From Methyloferula stellata AR4 (lineage in GTDB: Bacteria; Pseudomonadota; Alphaproteobacteria; Rhizobiales; Beijerinckiaceae): a DNA stretch of 64,000 nucleotides. The stretch covers positions 3,984,001 to 4,048,000 of the forward strand of contig NZ_ARWA01000001.1 of assembly GCF_000385335.1 (NCBI RefSeq), written 5' to 3'. Positions 12,846 to 23,270 of this stretch are shown piece by piece. The stretch's first letter is position 1. The number at the start of each line of letters is the position of its first letter. The notes below the pieces were generated by a model. It ran no database searches, was not told the DNA's origin, and saw only the letters and a list, made by a program, of their open reading frames with translations. A program made the position numbers and the translations under genes.

Positions 12846-13134
12846 AGCGGCAAAGCTTCTTCGAGGATGCGCTTGCCCATATGTGGCTTCAGTGCCCGGC
12901 GCGTGACAAGATCGACATGCCGTTCCGTCAATCTCTCAAGTTCCTGCTCAAGCGAGAAATGATGGAAAACGGGATCGGCTTATCGAACTCGACGAGAAGA
13001 TCGACATCACTCTTCTCGGTCGCGTCCCCGCGCGCCATCGAGCCGAAAAGCGCGAGCGAGTGGATCGGCCAACGCTTCCGGAGGTCCGGCAGGGCAGCGC
13101 GTAAAGTCGCGATGATCTCATCTCTTTCGCTCAT
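12842..13134 (-). pseudogene. mntA: MntA-like nucleotidyltransferase antitoxin, one frameshift
   Basis: The N-terminal 55 residues are in one frame from ATG 13134 and include the minimal nucleotidyltransferase motif GSX10DXD (GSMARGDATEKSDVD). Near 12965-12975, after DKPIP, the frame shifts by one base and continues as FHHFSLEQELERLTERHVDL to a stop at 12842. As it stands the unshifted frame ends after 68 residues with an aberrant tail. In the intact system MntA AMPylates or polyadenylates HepT to silence it. Gene order (antitoxin first, overlapping toxin) is the usual MntA-HepT order. Each gene having exactly one 1-nt deletion suggests decay of the pair or two assembly errors. Confidence 0.8.
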
Positions 13135-13201
13135 GGCGAACCTATAGCGGATTTCGAGCCTTTCGTCCCCCGCCCGATGCCCAAGCAGAGGCTACTCGCC
13201 T

Positions 13202-13420
13202 CTAATTTTCGTCGTCGCTCTCGGCATAATCGCCTTCGGCGTGATCCAAAACGGCTTCCCGGTCGGCGACTTTTTGGCCTTTTTCGTCGCTCACCCAGAC
13301 GTCGCCGCCGTCCGTTTGCAAAACCTCATGCGCCAGTGCCAATGCCGTTTCGAGGCTGACATGCGGATAGGCGAATTTGCGAACATGCCCGTCCTTCATC
13401 CAGGAAACGAAGTATGACAT
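13202..13420 (-). CDS. Small acidic hypothetical protein (72 aa)
   Basis: A 72-residue protein without signal or membrane segment and with a strongly acidic C-terminus (DHAEGDYAESDDEN). It contains HVSLETALALAHEVLQ and DVWVSDEKGQKV, a helix followed by a beta hairpin. The layout is like the short conserved alphaproteobacterial proteins that read as domain fragments. Codon use matches real genes and the ATG is followed by an uninterrupted frame. I do not know its function. It lies alone between the TA remnant and hisG. Confidence 0.6.
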   Translation of the reverse strand: MSYFVSWMKDGHVRKFAYPHVSLETALALAHEVLQTDGGDVWVSDEKGQKVADREAVLDHAEGDYAESDDEN

Positions 13421-13528
13421 CGACGGCTTCCCTAAACTGCTAGTCTCATAATCCTTTGCCGCCCTTCATCGAGAGAGACGGCCATGCTCATGGTGGCATT
13501 TATAGCGGATTTCGCAAACTTGTCGCAA

Positions 13529-14506
13529 TTATTTATATAGCTTTGCGACGAGCTTCTCGTAAAGCGGATTGACGGCGGAAAACACGTAATCCTGCGCCGT
13601 CACAGCGACATGGTCCGCGCCTTGGCCGATGAGCCAATCGGCGAGCGCCGCCACCTTTTCTTTGGGGCAATTCAAAACAAGGCGCCCATCCGGCGCGTGC
13701 AGGCGCATCCGGGCGGCAAATATCGCCTGCGCGTCGATCTGTTGCTCGGCCTCGAACTTTGCGAGCACCGTCGAGACTTCGCGGGTCGTGCGGGCTTCCT
13801 CTTCGGCGACGATCCGCGAGAGAAGAATGCGCGCTGTCTCTTTGGTCTTGTCGTCCCATGGCGCCGTCAGCGACGCCACGAGATTGGCTTCGGACCGCAG
13901 CATGACGCCATCGTCCAAAATCTTCAGCGCATTGGCGGCGAGCGTCGCGCCTGTCGTCGTGATATCGACAATGAGTTCGGCCTGCCCCGCCGCAGGTGCG
14001 CCTTCGGTCGCTCCCAAGCTTTCGACGATCCGGTAATCGGTGACATGGCGCTCGGCGAAAAACCGCCGCGTGAGATTGAGATATTTGGTCGCGACCCGCA
14101 TGCGCTCGCCACGGCGCGCGCGAAAGGCCGCCGCGACATCTTCGAGATCGGCCATGGTCTTCACGTCGATCCAGGCCTGCGGCACGGCGACGACGACATT
14201 CGCATAGCCAAAACCGAGCGGCGTCAGAAGCACAAGCTTCGCATCGGCATCAGGCAATGTTTCGCGCACGAGATCTTCGCCCGTCACGCCCATATGCGCG
14301 GTGCCGGCCGCGAGCTGCGACACGATCTCGGATGCCGAGACGAAGGCCACTTCAACGCCCTCGATGCCTGCGAGCGTGCCGCGATAATCGCGCGCGCCGC
14401 GGCCTTGCACGAGCGTCAGCCCGGCGCGGCCGAAGAAGGCCGCGGCATTTTCCTGCAACCGCCCCTTCGAGGGTACGGCAAGGACGAAAGGCTGAGCCCC
14501 ACTCAT
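13529..14506 (-). CDS. hisG: ATP phosphoribosyltransferase, catalytic subunit
   Basis: Catalyses the first step of histidine synthesis, joining ATP and PRPP. The N-terminus [14 protein letters not shown] and the PRPP loop segment [16 protein letters not shown] near 180-195 identify HisG. At 325 residues it is the alphaproteobacterial type that depends on HisZ for regulation. Its ATG at 14506 overlaps the hisZ stop by 4 nt (ATGA), so the two subunits are made together. The plus-strand frames over this gene are shadows. Confidence 0.95.
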   Translation of the reverse strand: MSGAQPFVLAVPSKGRLQENAAAFFGRAGLTLVQGRGARDYRGTLAGIEGVEVAFVSASEIVSQLAAGTAHMGVTGEDLVRETLPDADAKLVLLTPLGFGYANVVVAVPQAWIDVKTMADLEDVAAAFRARRGERMRVATKYLNLTRRFFAERHVTDYRIVESLGATEGAPAAGQAELIVDITTTGATLAANALKILDDGVMLRSEANLVASLTAPWDDKTKETARILLSRIVAEEEARTTREVSTVLAKFEAEQQIDAQAIFAARMRLHAPDGRLVLNCPKEKVAALADWLIGQGADHVAVTAQDYVFSAVNPLYEKLVAKLYK

Positions 14507-15642
14507 GATGCAGCGTCCATCTTGCCGTGATTGAGGCGGTCGACCCAGATCGCGGCGCCGACGGCAGGAATAGGCTCCTTCGCGCCGAGCGTCTTGGCCA
14601 AGGAATCGTAGCGTCCGCCGCCCGCGAGCGGCTTGCTATTCGGCTGATCCTTGTCATGCGCCTCGAAGACGAAGCCCGTATAATAATCGAGATTGCGCGC
14701 GAAGCCGGTGCCGAAGGACAGAGCCTCGATATCGAGGCCGCGCGCGGCCATGAAGCCGAGCCGCGCATCGAACCGATCGAGGATGGCAGACAGATCGAGC
14801 TTGGCGTCGCGCGCCAATTGGCGGAGTTCCGCCGAAGCATGATCGGGATCGCTCTCGATGCCGAGAAAGCGCTCGATGATCGCGCGCTTCTCGGCCGGAA
14901 AGCCCGAACCCGATTTCAGCGCCGCCTGTTCGAGAAAGCGGTCGGCGATTTCAGCCGCCGTGCGTCCGCCGACCGTCGCTATGCCTGCGATCGATAGCAG
15001 ATCTTCAACCAGCGCGCGGGCGCCTTGCTTGTCGGACCCCTCCAAAGCCGCGAGCACGCCGGAATGATCCGTGCTCGCGCCATTCATGGGCGCGGACAGA
15101 ATGGCTTCAAGCGCCTTGCCTTGCAGATGACCGCGGCTGATACGGCGGCGCCATTGCGGCGAGAGATCAAGCGCTTCCAGCAGACGCGCAAAGAGCCCCG
15201 CATCGCCGATCCGCACGCTGAGCACCTTGCCTGCAACGGCGGCGATGGTTTCCAAGGAGAGCGCCAGAATCTCGGCGTCCGCCGCCTCGCGATCGGCGCG
15301 GCCGAAATTCTCAAGTCCCGCCTGGATGAATTCGCCCGGCCCATCGGCGCGATAGCGAAAGACGGGGCCGCAATAGGAAAAGGCCGCGGGCTGGCCGGCT
15401 TCCGGCGAGGCGAGATAATGACGGCAGACCGGAATCGTATATTCCGGACGCAGGCAATAATCCGTGCCCGAGACGTCGCTTGTGAGGTAAAGCCGCCCGC
15501 GAATCTCCTCACCGGAATCGAAAAAATCCGAGGCCGGCAGAAGGATCGGCGGCTCGCAGCGCGGATAGCCTTGCGCGGCCAGATGGGCCGCCAAGGCGTC
15601 CTGAAGCAGGCGATCGTCAGTTAGAGACATGGCGGCCGCCAT
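14503..15642 (-). CDS. hisZ: ATP phosphoribosyltransferase regulatory subunit HisZ
   Basis: A histidyl-tRNA-synthetase paralogue that forms an octamer with HisG and binds histidine for feedback inhibition. At 379 residues it has class II synthetase motifs: [13 protein letters not shown] (motif 2-like) with [14 protein letters not shown], and a C-terminal [14 protein letters not shown] motif. It lacks the anticodon-binding domain, which separates it from HisS. ATG 15642 is used, with an ATG four codons later as an alternative. A histidine-dependent regulatory pair with hisG is clear from the 4-nt overlap. Confidence 0.93.
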   Translation of the reverse strand: MAAAMSLTDDRLLQDALAAHLAAQGYPRCEPPILLPASDFFDSGEEIRGRLYLTSDVSGTDYCLRPEYTIPVCRHYLASPEAGQPAAFSYCGPVFRYRADGPGEFIQAGLENFGRADREAADAEILALSLETIAAVAGKVLSVRIGDAGLFARLLEALDLSPQWRRRISRGHLQGKALEAILSAPMNGASTDHSGVLAALEGSDKQGARALVEDLLSIAGIATVGGRTAAEIADRFLEQAALKSGSGFPAEKRAIIERFLGIESDPDHASAELRQLARDAKLDLSAILDRFDARLGFMAARGLDIEALSFGTGFARNLDYYTGFVFEAHDKDQPNSKPLAGGGRYDSLAKTLGAKEPIPAVGAAIWVDRLNHGKMDAAS

Positions 15643-15865
15643 TCCATCCTTTTCGAAATGAAAACCTTCGTAGCAAAGGCCGCGCGGCGAAGCGACGGGT
15701 TTTCCGGCACAAGGTGAATGAAATCACCCCGCAAGAGCCCGGTCCCGGCCAGCCAATCCGTTGGCTTTATTAATAAATCCAGCTTTTGGCGAAGCCCCGC
15801 CTGTTCAGGCGAATGAGGCTTGTGATAAAGAGGCGCGTCCGATCGGCCGAAATCAGGAGCAAGCC

Positions 15866-16282
15866 ATGCCGCGCGCGCAGTCCGCCTTTCTCAATCGCAA
15901 GGATGTCCCGGCGCGAAAGGATCTGCAAAAGGCGATCGACGGCCTCAAGTTCAAAGTGACCCTGGACGACGGCTATGCGCCCTTCAAGAGCCAGGGCTAT
16001 CTGCCCTGCACGCTCGACGGCGAGGATGCCGGGTTCAATATCAAATTCCAGGATGTCGCAGCAGATGCTGCGCCCGCGAATCTCAAATCCGCGCTCGCCG
16101 AGCGCGATGTCGAAATCGCCGTCAAATGGAGCGGCGACGTGCGCGAATATATTGCCGCCATGGCCGTCTGCGCCGCGCTCGTCAATAATTTCGGCGCGAT
16201 CGTGCACGATCCGGATGGCGACAAAGTCTATGCGAGCGACGAGTTCCTCGACAAAGCCCGCGAGGCCGCAGCCTCGATCTGA
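15866..16282 (+). CDS. Hypothetical protein (138 aa)
   Basis: The ATG at 15866 is chosen over the 15761 start because AGGAG lies 7 nt before it and the extra N-terminus looks unlike protein. The product is soluble, acidic, 138 residues long, with PFKSQGYLPCTLDGEDAG followed by NIKFQDVAADAAP, an alternating strand pattern. I do not recognise the family. It could be one of the many SMI1/SUKH-like small immunity or accessory proteins, but nothing specific supports that. It is convergent with the MFS gene, with 9 bp between the stops. Confidence 0.65.
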   Translation: MPRAQSAFLNRKDVPARKDLQKAIDGLKFKVTLDDGYAPFKSQGYLPCTLDGEDAGFNIKFQDVAADAAPANLKSALAERDVEIAVKWSGDVREYIAAMAVCAALVNNFGAIVHDPDGDKVYASDEFLDKAREAAASI

Positions 16283-16291
16283 GATCGGACG

Positions 16292-17575
16292 TCAGGCCTG
16301 CTTCGTGGCTGTCGCCAGCGCGGGCCGGCTGCCGGCGAGCCATGTCTTGCGCCAGGGCTTCAGCACGAATAAGGCGAGCAGAGCCGTCAACACGTCCATC
16401 GTGATGACCAATCCGAAGACCGGAACCCAACTGCCCGTATGTTCGTGCAACGAGGCTGCGAGCGGACCGCCGAGCACCGAGCCCACGCCTTGCGCCATAT
16501 AGAGAAAGCCATAATTGGTCGTCGCGTGCTGCGTGCCGAACGTGTCGGTCAAAGTCGAGGGGAAGAGCGAAAAAATCTCGCCCCAGCCGAAGAAGACGAC
16601 GCCGGACAAGAGCACATAGGCCAGAGGATCGTGCCGTAGATTGAGCATGAGAAAAATCGCCAAAGCCTCGCCCGCGAAGGCGATGGCCATGGTATTTTCG
16701 CGCCCGATCCTGTCCGAGAGCCAGCCGAAGAAGGGCCGCGTCGCCCCGTTGGTGATGCGATCGAGCGTCAGCGCCAGCGGCAGAGCCGCGAAGCCCAGGA
16801 CCATCACATTGTCGGTAATGCCGAACTCGCGGCTGAACGTCGCGAAGTTCAAAATCACCATGAGGCCGCCGGTCGACATCATCGTCATCATGACGAAGAG
16901 CAGCCAGAAGATCGGCGTCTTCAGCATGGATGTCGGCGTATAATCCGTGTCTGTCACATGCGGCGATGCAATGGTTGAAACGGTATAGCCAACCAAAGGC
17001 TCGCGCAAAAAGGCCGCGGCGAGCACGCCGACAGCTCCGAGAATCGCACCGAAAACGATGAGCGTGTGCTGATAGCCGGAGGCCTTCAACATGTCCGCGA
17101 TCGGGAAGGTCGTGAGCATCGCGCCGAACCCATAGCCCGCCGCCGCCATGCCCGTCGCAAAGCCGCGCTTGTCCGGAAACCAGCGCACCATATGGCCGAT
17201 GACGCCGACATAGACGATGCCTGTACCGATGCCGCCAAGCACACCATAGGTGAGATAGAGCATCGTCACATCCGTCGCATAGGCGGAAAGAATCCAAGAC
17301 AGACCCGACAAAGCGCAACCGGCCATCACGAGCGGCTTCGGCCCGAAGCGCTCGATGAGCGCGCCCTGCAACGGCGACAGCCAAGTCTGCAGCACGATCA
17401 GGATAGAGATGGTGATCTGCAAGGTCGCCAGACTGACGCCGGTCACCTCCAGCAACGGCTTGGTGAAAAGGGTCCAGACATATTGCGGGCTGGAGATGGC
17501 CATCATGGTGATGACACCGAGCACCAATTGCAGCCAGCGATTGCCGCTCGCCCTTACACCTTCCAGCTCCGCCAT
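16292..17575 (-). CDS. MFS transporter, oxalate:formate antiporter (OFA) type
   Basis: A 427-residue inner-membrane protein with about twelve hydrophobic segments. The opening RWLQLVLGVITMMAISSPQ, the loop GALIERFGPKPLVMAG between segments 2 and 3, and the cytoplasmic loop LSDRIGRENTM between halves are typical of the OFA subfamily (OxlT-like). The substrate is therefore probably a small carboxylate, but it cannot be read from sequence. The start at 17575 removes an unlikely 85-residue arginine-rich extension, and GGGG lies close upstream. No oxalate metabolism genes are adjacent. Confidence 0.8.
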   Translation of the reverse strand: MAELEGVRASGNRWLQLVLGVITMMAISSPQYVWTLFTKPLLEVTGVSLATLQITISILIVLQTWLSPLQGALIERFGPKPLVMAGCALSGLSWILSAYATDVTMLYLTYGVLGGIGTGIVYVGVIGHMVRWFPDKRGFATGMAAAGYGFGAMLTTFPIADMLKASGYQHTLIVFGAILGAVGVLAAAFLREPLVGYTVSTIASPHVTDTDYTPTSMLKTPIFWLLFVMMTMMSTGGLMVILNFATFSREFGITDNVMVLGFAALPLALTLDRITNGATRPFFGWLSDRIGRENTMAIAFAGEALAIFLMLNLRHDPLAYVLLSGVVFFGWGEIFSLFPSTLTDTFGTQHATTNYGFLYMAQGVGSVLGGPLAASLHEHTGSWVPVFGLVITMDVLTALLALFVLKPWRKTWLAGSRPALATATKQA

Positions 17576-17730
17576 TTTGGTCCCCATCCGCACAGTCCGG
17601 CCGCCACAAGGGAAATAGCCGGCGGAAACGCACCGGCGGCGCTCCGATCTCTGAAAGACTATAACTCTGGATTGCAGAATCGTGGAAGGAATCTCTAAGC
17701 GCTTAATTGCCTTCCGAAGGCATTTGGCGC

Positions 17731-18435
17731 CTATCTTCTCACGAATGTGAAATAGGCGGGGCGACGCCCTTCGCTCAGCGCCTTTGTCTCGTAGCGGGTG
17801 CTCTCCCAATCCGCCCAAGGCGCATGCCAATCCGAAGCACTTTGCGCAGGCCAGACGAAATCGGGCGACCGCAGAATCCGGGCGAGCACCCAGCCGGCGT
17901 TGTGATCGATATCGGTCGCAAAGCGCAATTCGGCGCCACTGCTCATCACGCGAGCCAATCTGGTGAGCATATCATCCGATAGAAAGCGTCTCTTGTGCTG
18001 ACGCCGCTTCGGCCAGGGATCGGGATAAAGCAGATAGACGCAGGAGAGCACCGCCTCCGGCAAGGCGTCGATCACATCGCCCGCATCGCCATTATGCAGA
18101 CGGATGTTGCAGAGGTCCGCCTCGGCGATGAGAGCCAGGGCTTTGGCGACGCCATTGACGAAAGGCTCGCAGCCGAAGAAGCCCACGTCTTGATGGCGCA
18201 GTGCTTCATCTGCCATATGTTCGCCGCCGCCGAAGCCGACTTCCATCCAGAAGGTTTTGGGCTGGTTCGGGAAAAGCGCCGCCGGATCGCCCAAGGGCTT
18301 CGAAAGATCGAGCGCCAGATGCGGCAGCAGATTTTCGACGAGCGCGGTGTGATGGGTCCGCAGCTTTTTGGCTTTGCGGCGCCCATGAAGCGGCGACGGA
18401 ATAAATTCCGTATGTGGCGGAAGACTGGAGTTCAT
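17731..18435 (-). CDS. trmB: tRNA (guanine-N7-)-methyltransferase
   Basis: Methylates G46 of tRNA using SAM. The product is 234 residues, the normal TrmB length. The SAM pocket MEVGFGGGEHMAD, the catalytic-site segment YLLYPDPWPKRRQHKRRF and the C-terminal RYETKALSEGR are all characteristic of the family. It is the last gene of the minus-strand cluster, directly after metK, which makes its cofactor. That lnt-xre-metK-trmB order is standard in Hyphomicrobiales. Confidence 0.96.
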   Translation of the reverse strand: MNSSLPPHTEFIPSPLHGRRKAKKLRTHHTALVENLLPHLALDLSKPLGDPAALFPNQPKTFWMEVGFGGGEHMADEALRHQDVGFFGCEPFVNGVAKALALIAEADLCNIRLHNGDAGDVIDALPEAVLSCVYLLYPDPWPKRRQHKRRFLSDDMLTRLARVMSSGAELRFATDIDHNAGWVLARILRSPDFVWPAQSASDWHAPWADWESTRYETKALSEGRRPAYFTFVRR

Positions 18436-18491
18436 GCGCGCCTATTTATGTTTTGCCGCGGCGGGCGGCAAATCGGCAGCGCCTGACCCAA

Positions 18492-19688
<1,197 letters not shown>

Positions 19689-19926
19689 GGAGAGCTCCAA
19701 CAGGCAGGTGATTGAGGTCGATCCGCCAAGCGGCGGAACCACGCCAGCGGAGGCCGAGGCTGGAGACACCCAACGCCTCGAACCCGCTAAACTTCGGACA
19801 ATTCGTTCGTTTCGTCAAGCTTTTCTGGCGGATACGTTCGCTATAACGAACGCTACCTGAGTAACGTAGGCTGCGGATCGCGCCTGGGGTTGAGGCACAT
19901 GTTGGTTATGAATGTGAAGAGCAAGC
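19689..19926 (-). promoter_or_regulatory. metK leader with hairpin and inverted repeat
   Basis: This 238-bp leader contains a 6-bp hairpin TCCGCC-AAGC-GGCGGA at 19722-19737, 34 nt before the metK start. An inverted repeat CGTTCG-N6-CGAACG lies at 19835-19852 near the end of the regulator gene. A SAM-responsive leader (SAM/SAH riboswitches occur before metK in other alphaproteobacteria) or an operator for the upstream XRE protein are both possible. I could not match a known riboswitch consensus. Confidence 0.45.
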
Positions 19927-20472
19927 TTACTTCGCTGGCGTCTTGCCGGTTTCCGGCTCCTCGGCATCGTCCTCGTCGGCGAGACTCGTGACGAGATCGA
20001 TGATCCTTTTGCGGACTTTCGGATTGTGAATCCGGGCAAAGGCCTTGTTCAGGCGCACGCCTTCCGTCGTCGAAAGGAAATCGACAATATAGGTCGAGCC
20101 TTCATCTTCTTCCGCGAATTGGGCCTGCGTCGCTTCGGACGCAGCCGTTCCTTCGGACGCCGGCGCGCCATCGAAGAAAAAGGCCGGAGGTACGTTCAAA
20201 ATCTGCGAGATCTGCTGCAACCGGCTCGCGCCAATGCGGTTGGTGCCTTTCTCGTATTTTTGTACTTGCTGAAACGTCAGTTCCAGCGCCTCCCCCAGCT
20301 TTTCCTGGCTCATTCCCAGCAAAATGCGGCGCATGCGGACACGGCTTCCGACATGCCGATCAATCGGATTCGGTGCCTTTTTCACAAAAGCTGGTCTCCC
20401 CTCCACCTCGCCAGAAACCGGCTCTGTCTCATCAAACTTAGCAATACCCTGATTTCGCATGTGAAATGACAC
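19927..20472 (-). CDS. XRE-family transcriptional regulator
   Basis: A 181-residue protein with a Cro/C1-type helix-turn-helix at about residues 42-95 (MRRILLGMSQEKLGEALE, then TFQQVQKYEKG, then GASRLQQIS). The N-terminal 35 residues are disordered. The C-terminal part is acidic and ends DEDDAEEPETGKTPAK. Similar PhrR-like regulators sit between lnt and metK throughout Hyphomicrobiales, so the gene is probably conserved with the cluster rather than mobile. Its targets are not shown by the sequence. The inverted repeat at 19835-19852 just downstream is a candidate site. Confidence 0.9.
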   Translation of the reverse strand: MSFHMRNQGIAKFDETEPVSGEVEGRPAFVKKAPNPIDRHVGSRVRMRRILLGMSQEKLGEALELTFQQVQKYEKGTNRIGASRLQQISQILNVPPAFFFDGAPASEGTAASEATQAQFAEEDEGSTYIVDFLSTTEGVRLNKAFARIHNPKVRKRIIDLVTSLADEDDAEEPETGKTPAK

Positions 20473-20522
20473 CTAGCGTGTATTTTATAATAATGCAACG
20501 TAGACGCGAGAAAGCGCTGGTA

Positions 20523-22202
20523 TCAAACCTGTCTGCGAAAGATAAAGGAGCAACTAATTGCTATTAACCATACTAAAAACGGTGAGATGAATGGAAGATG
20601 AGCGAATATTGGTGGCCCAAGTCTCTGCGGAAGGCCACCGTCCAATAGTCCTTCTCTACCGAGAGAGAGTTCAGACAATACGCGTCCGTAGGGGTCGACG
20701 ATCGCAGATATCCCTGAATTCGCCGCGCGCACCAACGGCAGACCTTCTTCGATCGTCCGCAATCGCGCCTGGGCGAAATGCTGATAAGGGCCGGCCGTAT
20801 TGCCGAACCACCCGTCATTGGTGAGATTGAGAAGCAGGCCCGGCCGTTCGCCAGGCACAGACGGCATCACATCGCCGGGGAAAATGGCTTCATAGCAAAT
20901 CAGCGGCACAACCGGCGGCAGGCCGGGGACATTCAAAATCACGTGTTTACTGCCCGCTTCGAAGCCGCCCGGCATATGCACGAACTGGCGCAATCCCAGC
21001 TTGTTCAGGAAGGTCGAAAACGGCAGATATTCGCCGAAGGGGACAAGATGAACCTTGTCGTAGCTTTCTAAAATCACGCCGCTCTTGTCGACGACCTGCA
21101 CAGCGTTGAAGAAGACGGTGTGCGGCTTCGGATTGTCCTTGTCGGCCGGCAGATCCTCTTCGCGGGCCGCGCCCGTCACGAGGACGCTATTTGGCGACAG
21201 CACGGCGGCGATTTGCGCCAAGGCCTGCGGCGTACGCGACAAGATGAATGGAAAGGCCGACTCCGGCCAGATCAGGACCGAGACATCGGCGAGCCCGGTA
21301 TGTGCCGGTCCGGTTGAGCGATCGGAGAGGGACAGATAATGCGCCAGGATCGCCGGCCCGTTCTCAGGCCGGAATTTGGCATCCTGCGCCAGATTGGGCT
21401 GCATGATCCGCAAGGAAATGCCCTTGACCAGCGGCGTCGTTCCAGGCGCAAGCCTGATCGCGCCGAAAATCGCGAGGCCCATAAAAACAAGAAGCGCGAG
21501 GCCGACGGGCGTGCGAACGAACCATCGCGTCGAAAAGGCTGCCCGAATGTGCCGGTCGATCAAAGTGGCGGGCGCCGCGCAAATCGCGATCGTAAGAACG
21601 GTCAATCCATAGAGGCCGACCACGGAGGCAAATTGCGCCGTGACGAGATTGCCGCCGAGCGCCATGCCGAACGCGTTCCAGGGAAAGCCGCTGAAGGCAT
21701 GGCCCCGCAGCCATTCGGAAAGACTGAGGCCAGCGGCAAGCGCCAAAATCCGGCCGGGACCCGGCGACCAGATGAGCCGCGCCAGGGCGAATCCCAAAGC
21801 CGGGAAAAAGGCGAGAAAGGCCGGCAGGCCGATGACACCAAGCGGCAGCAGCCACGCAAACTTATCCGCCTCGACGAGAAAGGCCGCGCCGAGCCACCAG
21901 AGGCTTGCCAGAAAATAGCCAAAGCCCCACCACCAGCCGATCCCGAAGGCGCTGAAGAGAGACGCTGCCCGGCGCAGGCCGGCATCCGCCGAGCCATCGA
22001 GAAGCCAGACCGCGATGGTCATAGGCACGATCATGGCCGGGAAGACATCGACGGGCGCCATGGCGAGCGCGCCGCCCGCGCCCGCGCCGCAGGCAATCAA
22101 CCGGCGGCGCCAGCCATCGGCGAGCATGACCGTCTCGGCGATCCGAAGCAGGACGGAAAACGCACCGGGGAGCTGTGATCGAAGAGGCGCCGCTGTCGTC
22201 AT
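20523..22202 (-). CDS. lnt: Apolipoprotein N-acyltransferase
   Basis: Adds the third acyl chain to outer-membrane lipoproteins in the inner membrane. It has 559 residues: six or so N-terminal membrane segments (about 20-225), then a periplasmic nitrilase-like domain and a C-terminal anchor. The Glu-Lys-Cys triad is visible in WPESAFPF, YDKVHLVPFGEYLPF and LICYEAIFPG. It is the fifth gene of the miaB-phoH-ybeY-corC-lnt series, the alphaproteobacterial form of the E. coli ybeZYX-lnt operon. Confidence 0.96.
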   Translation of the reverse strand: MTTAAPLRSQLPGAFSVLLRIAETVMLADGWRRRLIACGAGAGGALAMAPVDVFPAMIVPMTIAVWLLDGSADAGLRRAASLFSAFGIGWWWGFGYFLASLWWLGAAFLVEADKFAWLLPLGVIGLPAFLAFFPALGFALARLIWSPGPGRILALAAGLSLSEWLRGHAFSGFPWNAFGMALGGNLVTAQFASVVGLYGLTVLTIAICAAPATLIDRHIRAAFSTRWFVRTPVGLALLVFMGLAIFGAIRLAPGTTPLVKGISLRIMQPNLAQDAKFRPENGPAILAHYLSLSDRSTGPAHTGLADVSVLIWPESAFPFILSRTPQALAQIAAVLSPNSVLVTGAAREEDLPADKDNPKPHTVFFNAVQVVDKSGVILESYDKVHLVPFGEYLPFSTFLNKLGLRQFVHMPGGFEAGSKHVILNVPGLPPVVPLICYEAIFPGDVMPSVPGERPGLLLNLTNDGWFGNTAGPYQHFAQARLRTIEEGLPLVRAANSGISAIVDPYGRVLSELSLGREGLLDGGLPQRLGPPIFAHLPFISPFLVWLIAISCSFIFRRQV

Positions 22203-22268
22203 TTTTCTCCGCCCGCCGTTGTCCTGGCTGGAGGAGGCGAAGCAGATTCGGTGTCCCGCGTCAAAATC

Positions 22269-23270
22269 TCACCGCGACGTATCACCCGCCGCCGGCGCGG
22301 CGGAGGCCGGCGGAGTGACAGGGTCCACGCGCCGGCGGATCTTGATCTTTTTGACCCGGCGCGGGTCGGCATCGAGAATCTCGAACTCGAATGGACCTTC
22401 GGCAATGATTTCGCCCCGCACCGGGACGTGACCGGCCAAAGCCGTCACCAGCCCGCCGAGCGTGTCGACATCTTCGGCATCGGTAAAAAGATCGAGATCG
22501 ACGCCGATCGTCTGCCACACATCGTCGAGCGCCGCGCGCGCATTGGCGACGAAGGTGCCGTCCGCCGCCGCCTCGACGTCCGGCCCTTCGTCGAAATCAT
22601 GCTCGTCTTCAATGTCGCCGACGATCATCTCGACAATGTCTTCGATCGACGCGAGTCCGTCGGTTCCACCATATTCGTCGATGATGAGCGCCATATGGGT
22701 CCGCGTCGCCTGCATCTTCACCAGGAGATCGAGCGCCGGCATGGACGGCGGCACGAAAAGAACGGGGCGCAAGATTTTCGCTTCCGACAAAGGCAGAGAG
22801 AGATCGATGGTCGGCAGTTTGGACGGAGTCTCCATCGGCTTTTCCGCGCCCGCAGCCTGCGGTCCAGTCGCGAGATAATCGAGAAAGTCGCGGATATGGA
22901 CCATGCCCCGCGGATCGTCGAGCGTCTCGCCATGCACCGGAAACCGCGAGTGACCGGCGGTCCGAAACAGCGAGAGGACATCGTGCAGGCTCGCATCGAT
23001 GGCGACGGCGATGATATCGGCGCGCGGCACCATCAAATCCTCGACCTTCACCTCATGAAGATCGAGGACGTTCTTGAGCATGGCGCGTTCCTGCGCCGAG
23101 AGGTCGGCCTCCGTCGAGGTGGTGGCCAGAGCATCTTCGATATCGTCGCGGACGGACACCCCGCCCATTCCAAACAAGGTCCGGAGACGATCGAATAAGG
23201 TCGGCTTGGCGGGCTGCGGTCTCTCGCCTTGCGCCTCGCCGGCGGCACGCGGGTCGTGTTCGCTCATCAT
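22269..23270 (-). CDS. corC: CBS-domain CorC/HlyC family protein
   Basis: A 333-residue soluble protein with two CBS domains (about 75-200, LMVPRADIIAVAIDAS to EYGGTDGLASIEDIVE) and a C-terminal CorC/HlyC transporter-associated domain ending GRVTALAGHVP-like. It lacks the DUF21 membrane part, as E. coli CorC (YbeX) does, so it probably supports magnesium/cobalt efflux or, with YbeY, ribosome quality. It overlaps ybeY by 4 nt, which places it firmly in the operon. TlyC/HlyC-type haemolysin is the older label for the same family. Confidence 0.93.
   Translation of the reverse strand: MMSEHDPRAAGEAQGERPQPAKPTLFDRLRTLFGMGGVSVRDDIEDALATTSTEADLSAQERAMLKNVLDLHEVKVEDLMVPRADIIAVAIDASLHDVLSLFRTAGHSRFPVHGETLDDPRGMVHIRDFLDYLATGPQAAGAEKPMETPSKLPTIDLSLPLSEAKILRPVLFVPPSMPALDLLVKMQATRTHMALIIDEYGGTDGLASIEDIVEMIVGDIEDEHDFDEGPDVEAAADGTFVANARAALDDVWQTIGVDLDLFTDAEDVDTLGGLVTALAGHVPVRGEIIAEGPFEFEILDADPRRVKKIKIRRRVDPVTPPASAAPAAGDTSR

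Noticed and set aside
19689-19926. A confirmed SAM riboswitch before metK
   Set aside because: I could fit only isolated hairpins, not the conserved core of SAM-I, SAM-II or SAM/SAH RNA, so it is kept as a possible regulatory leader only.
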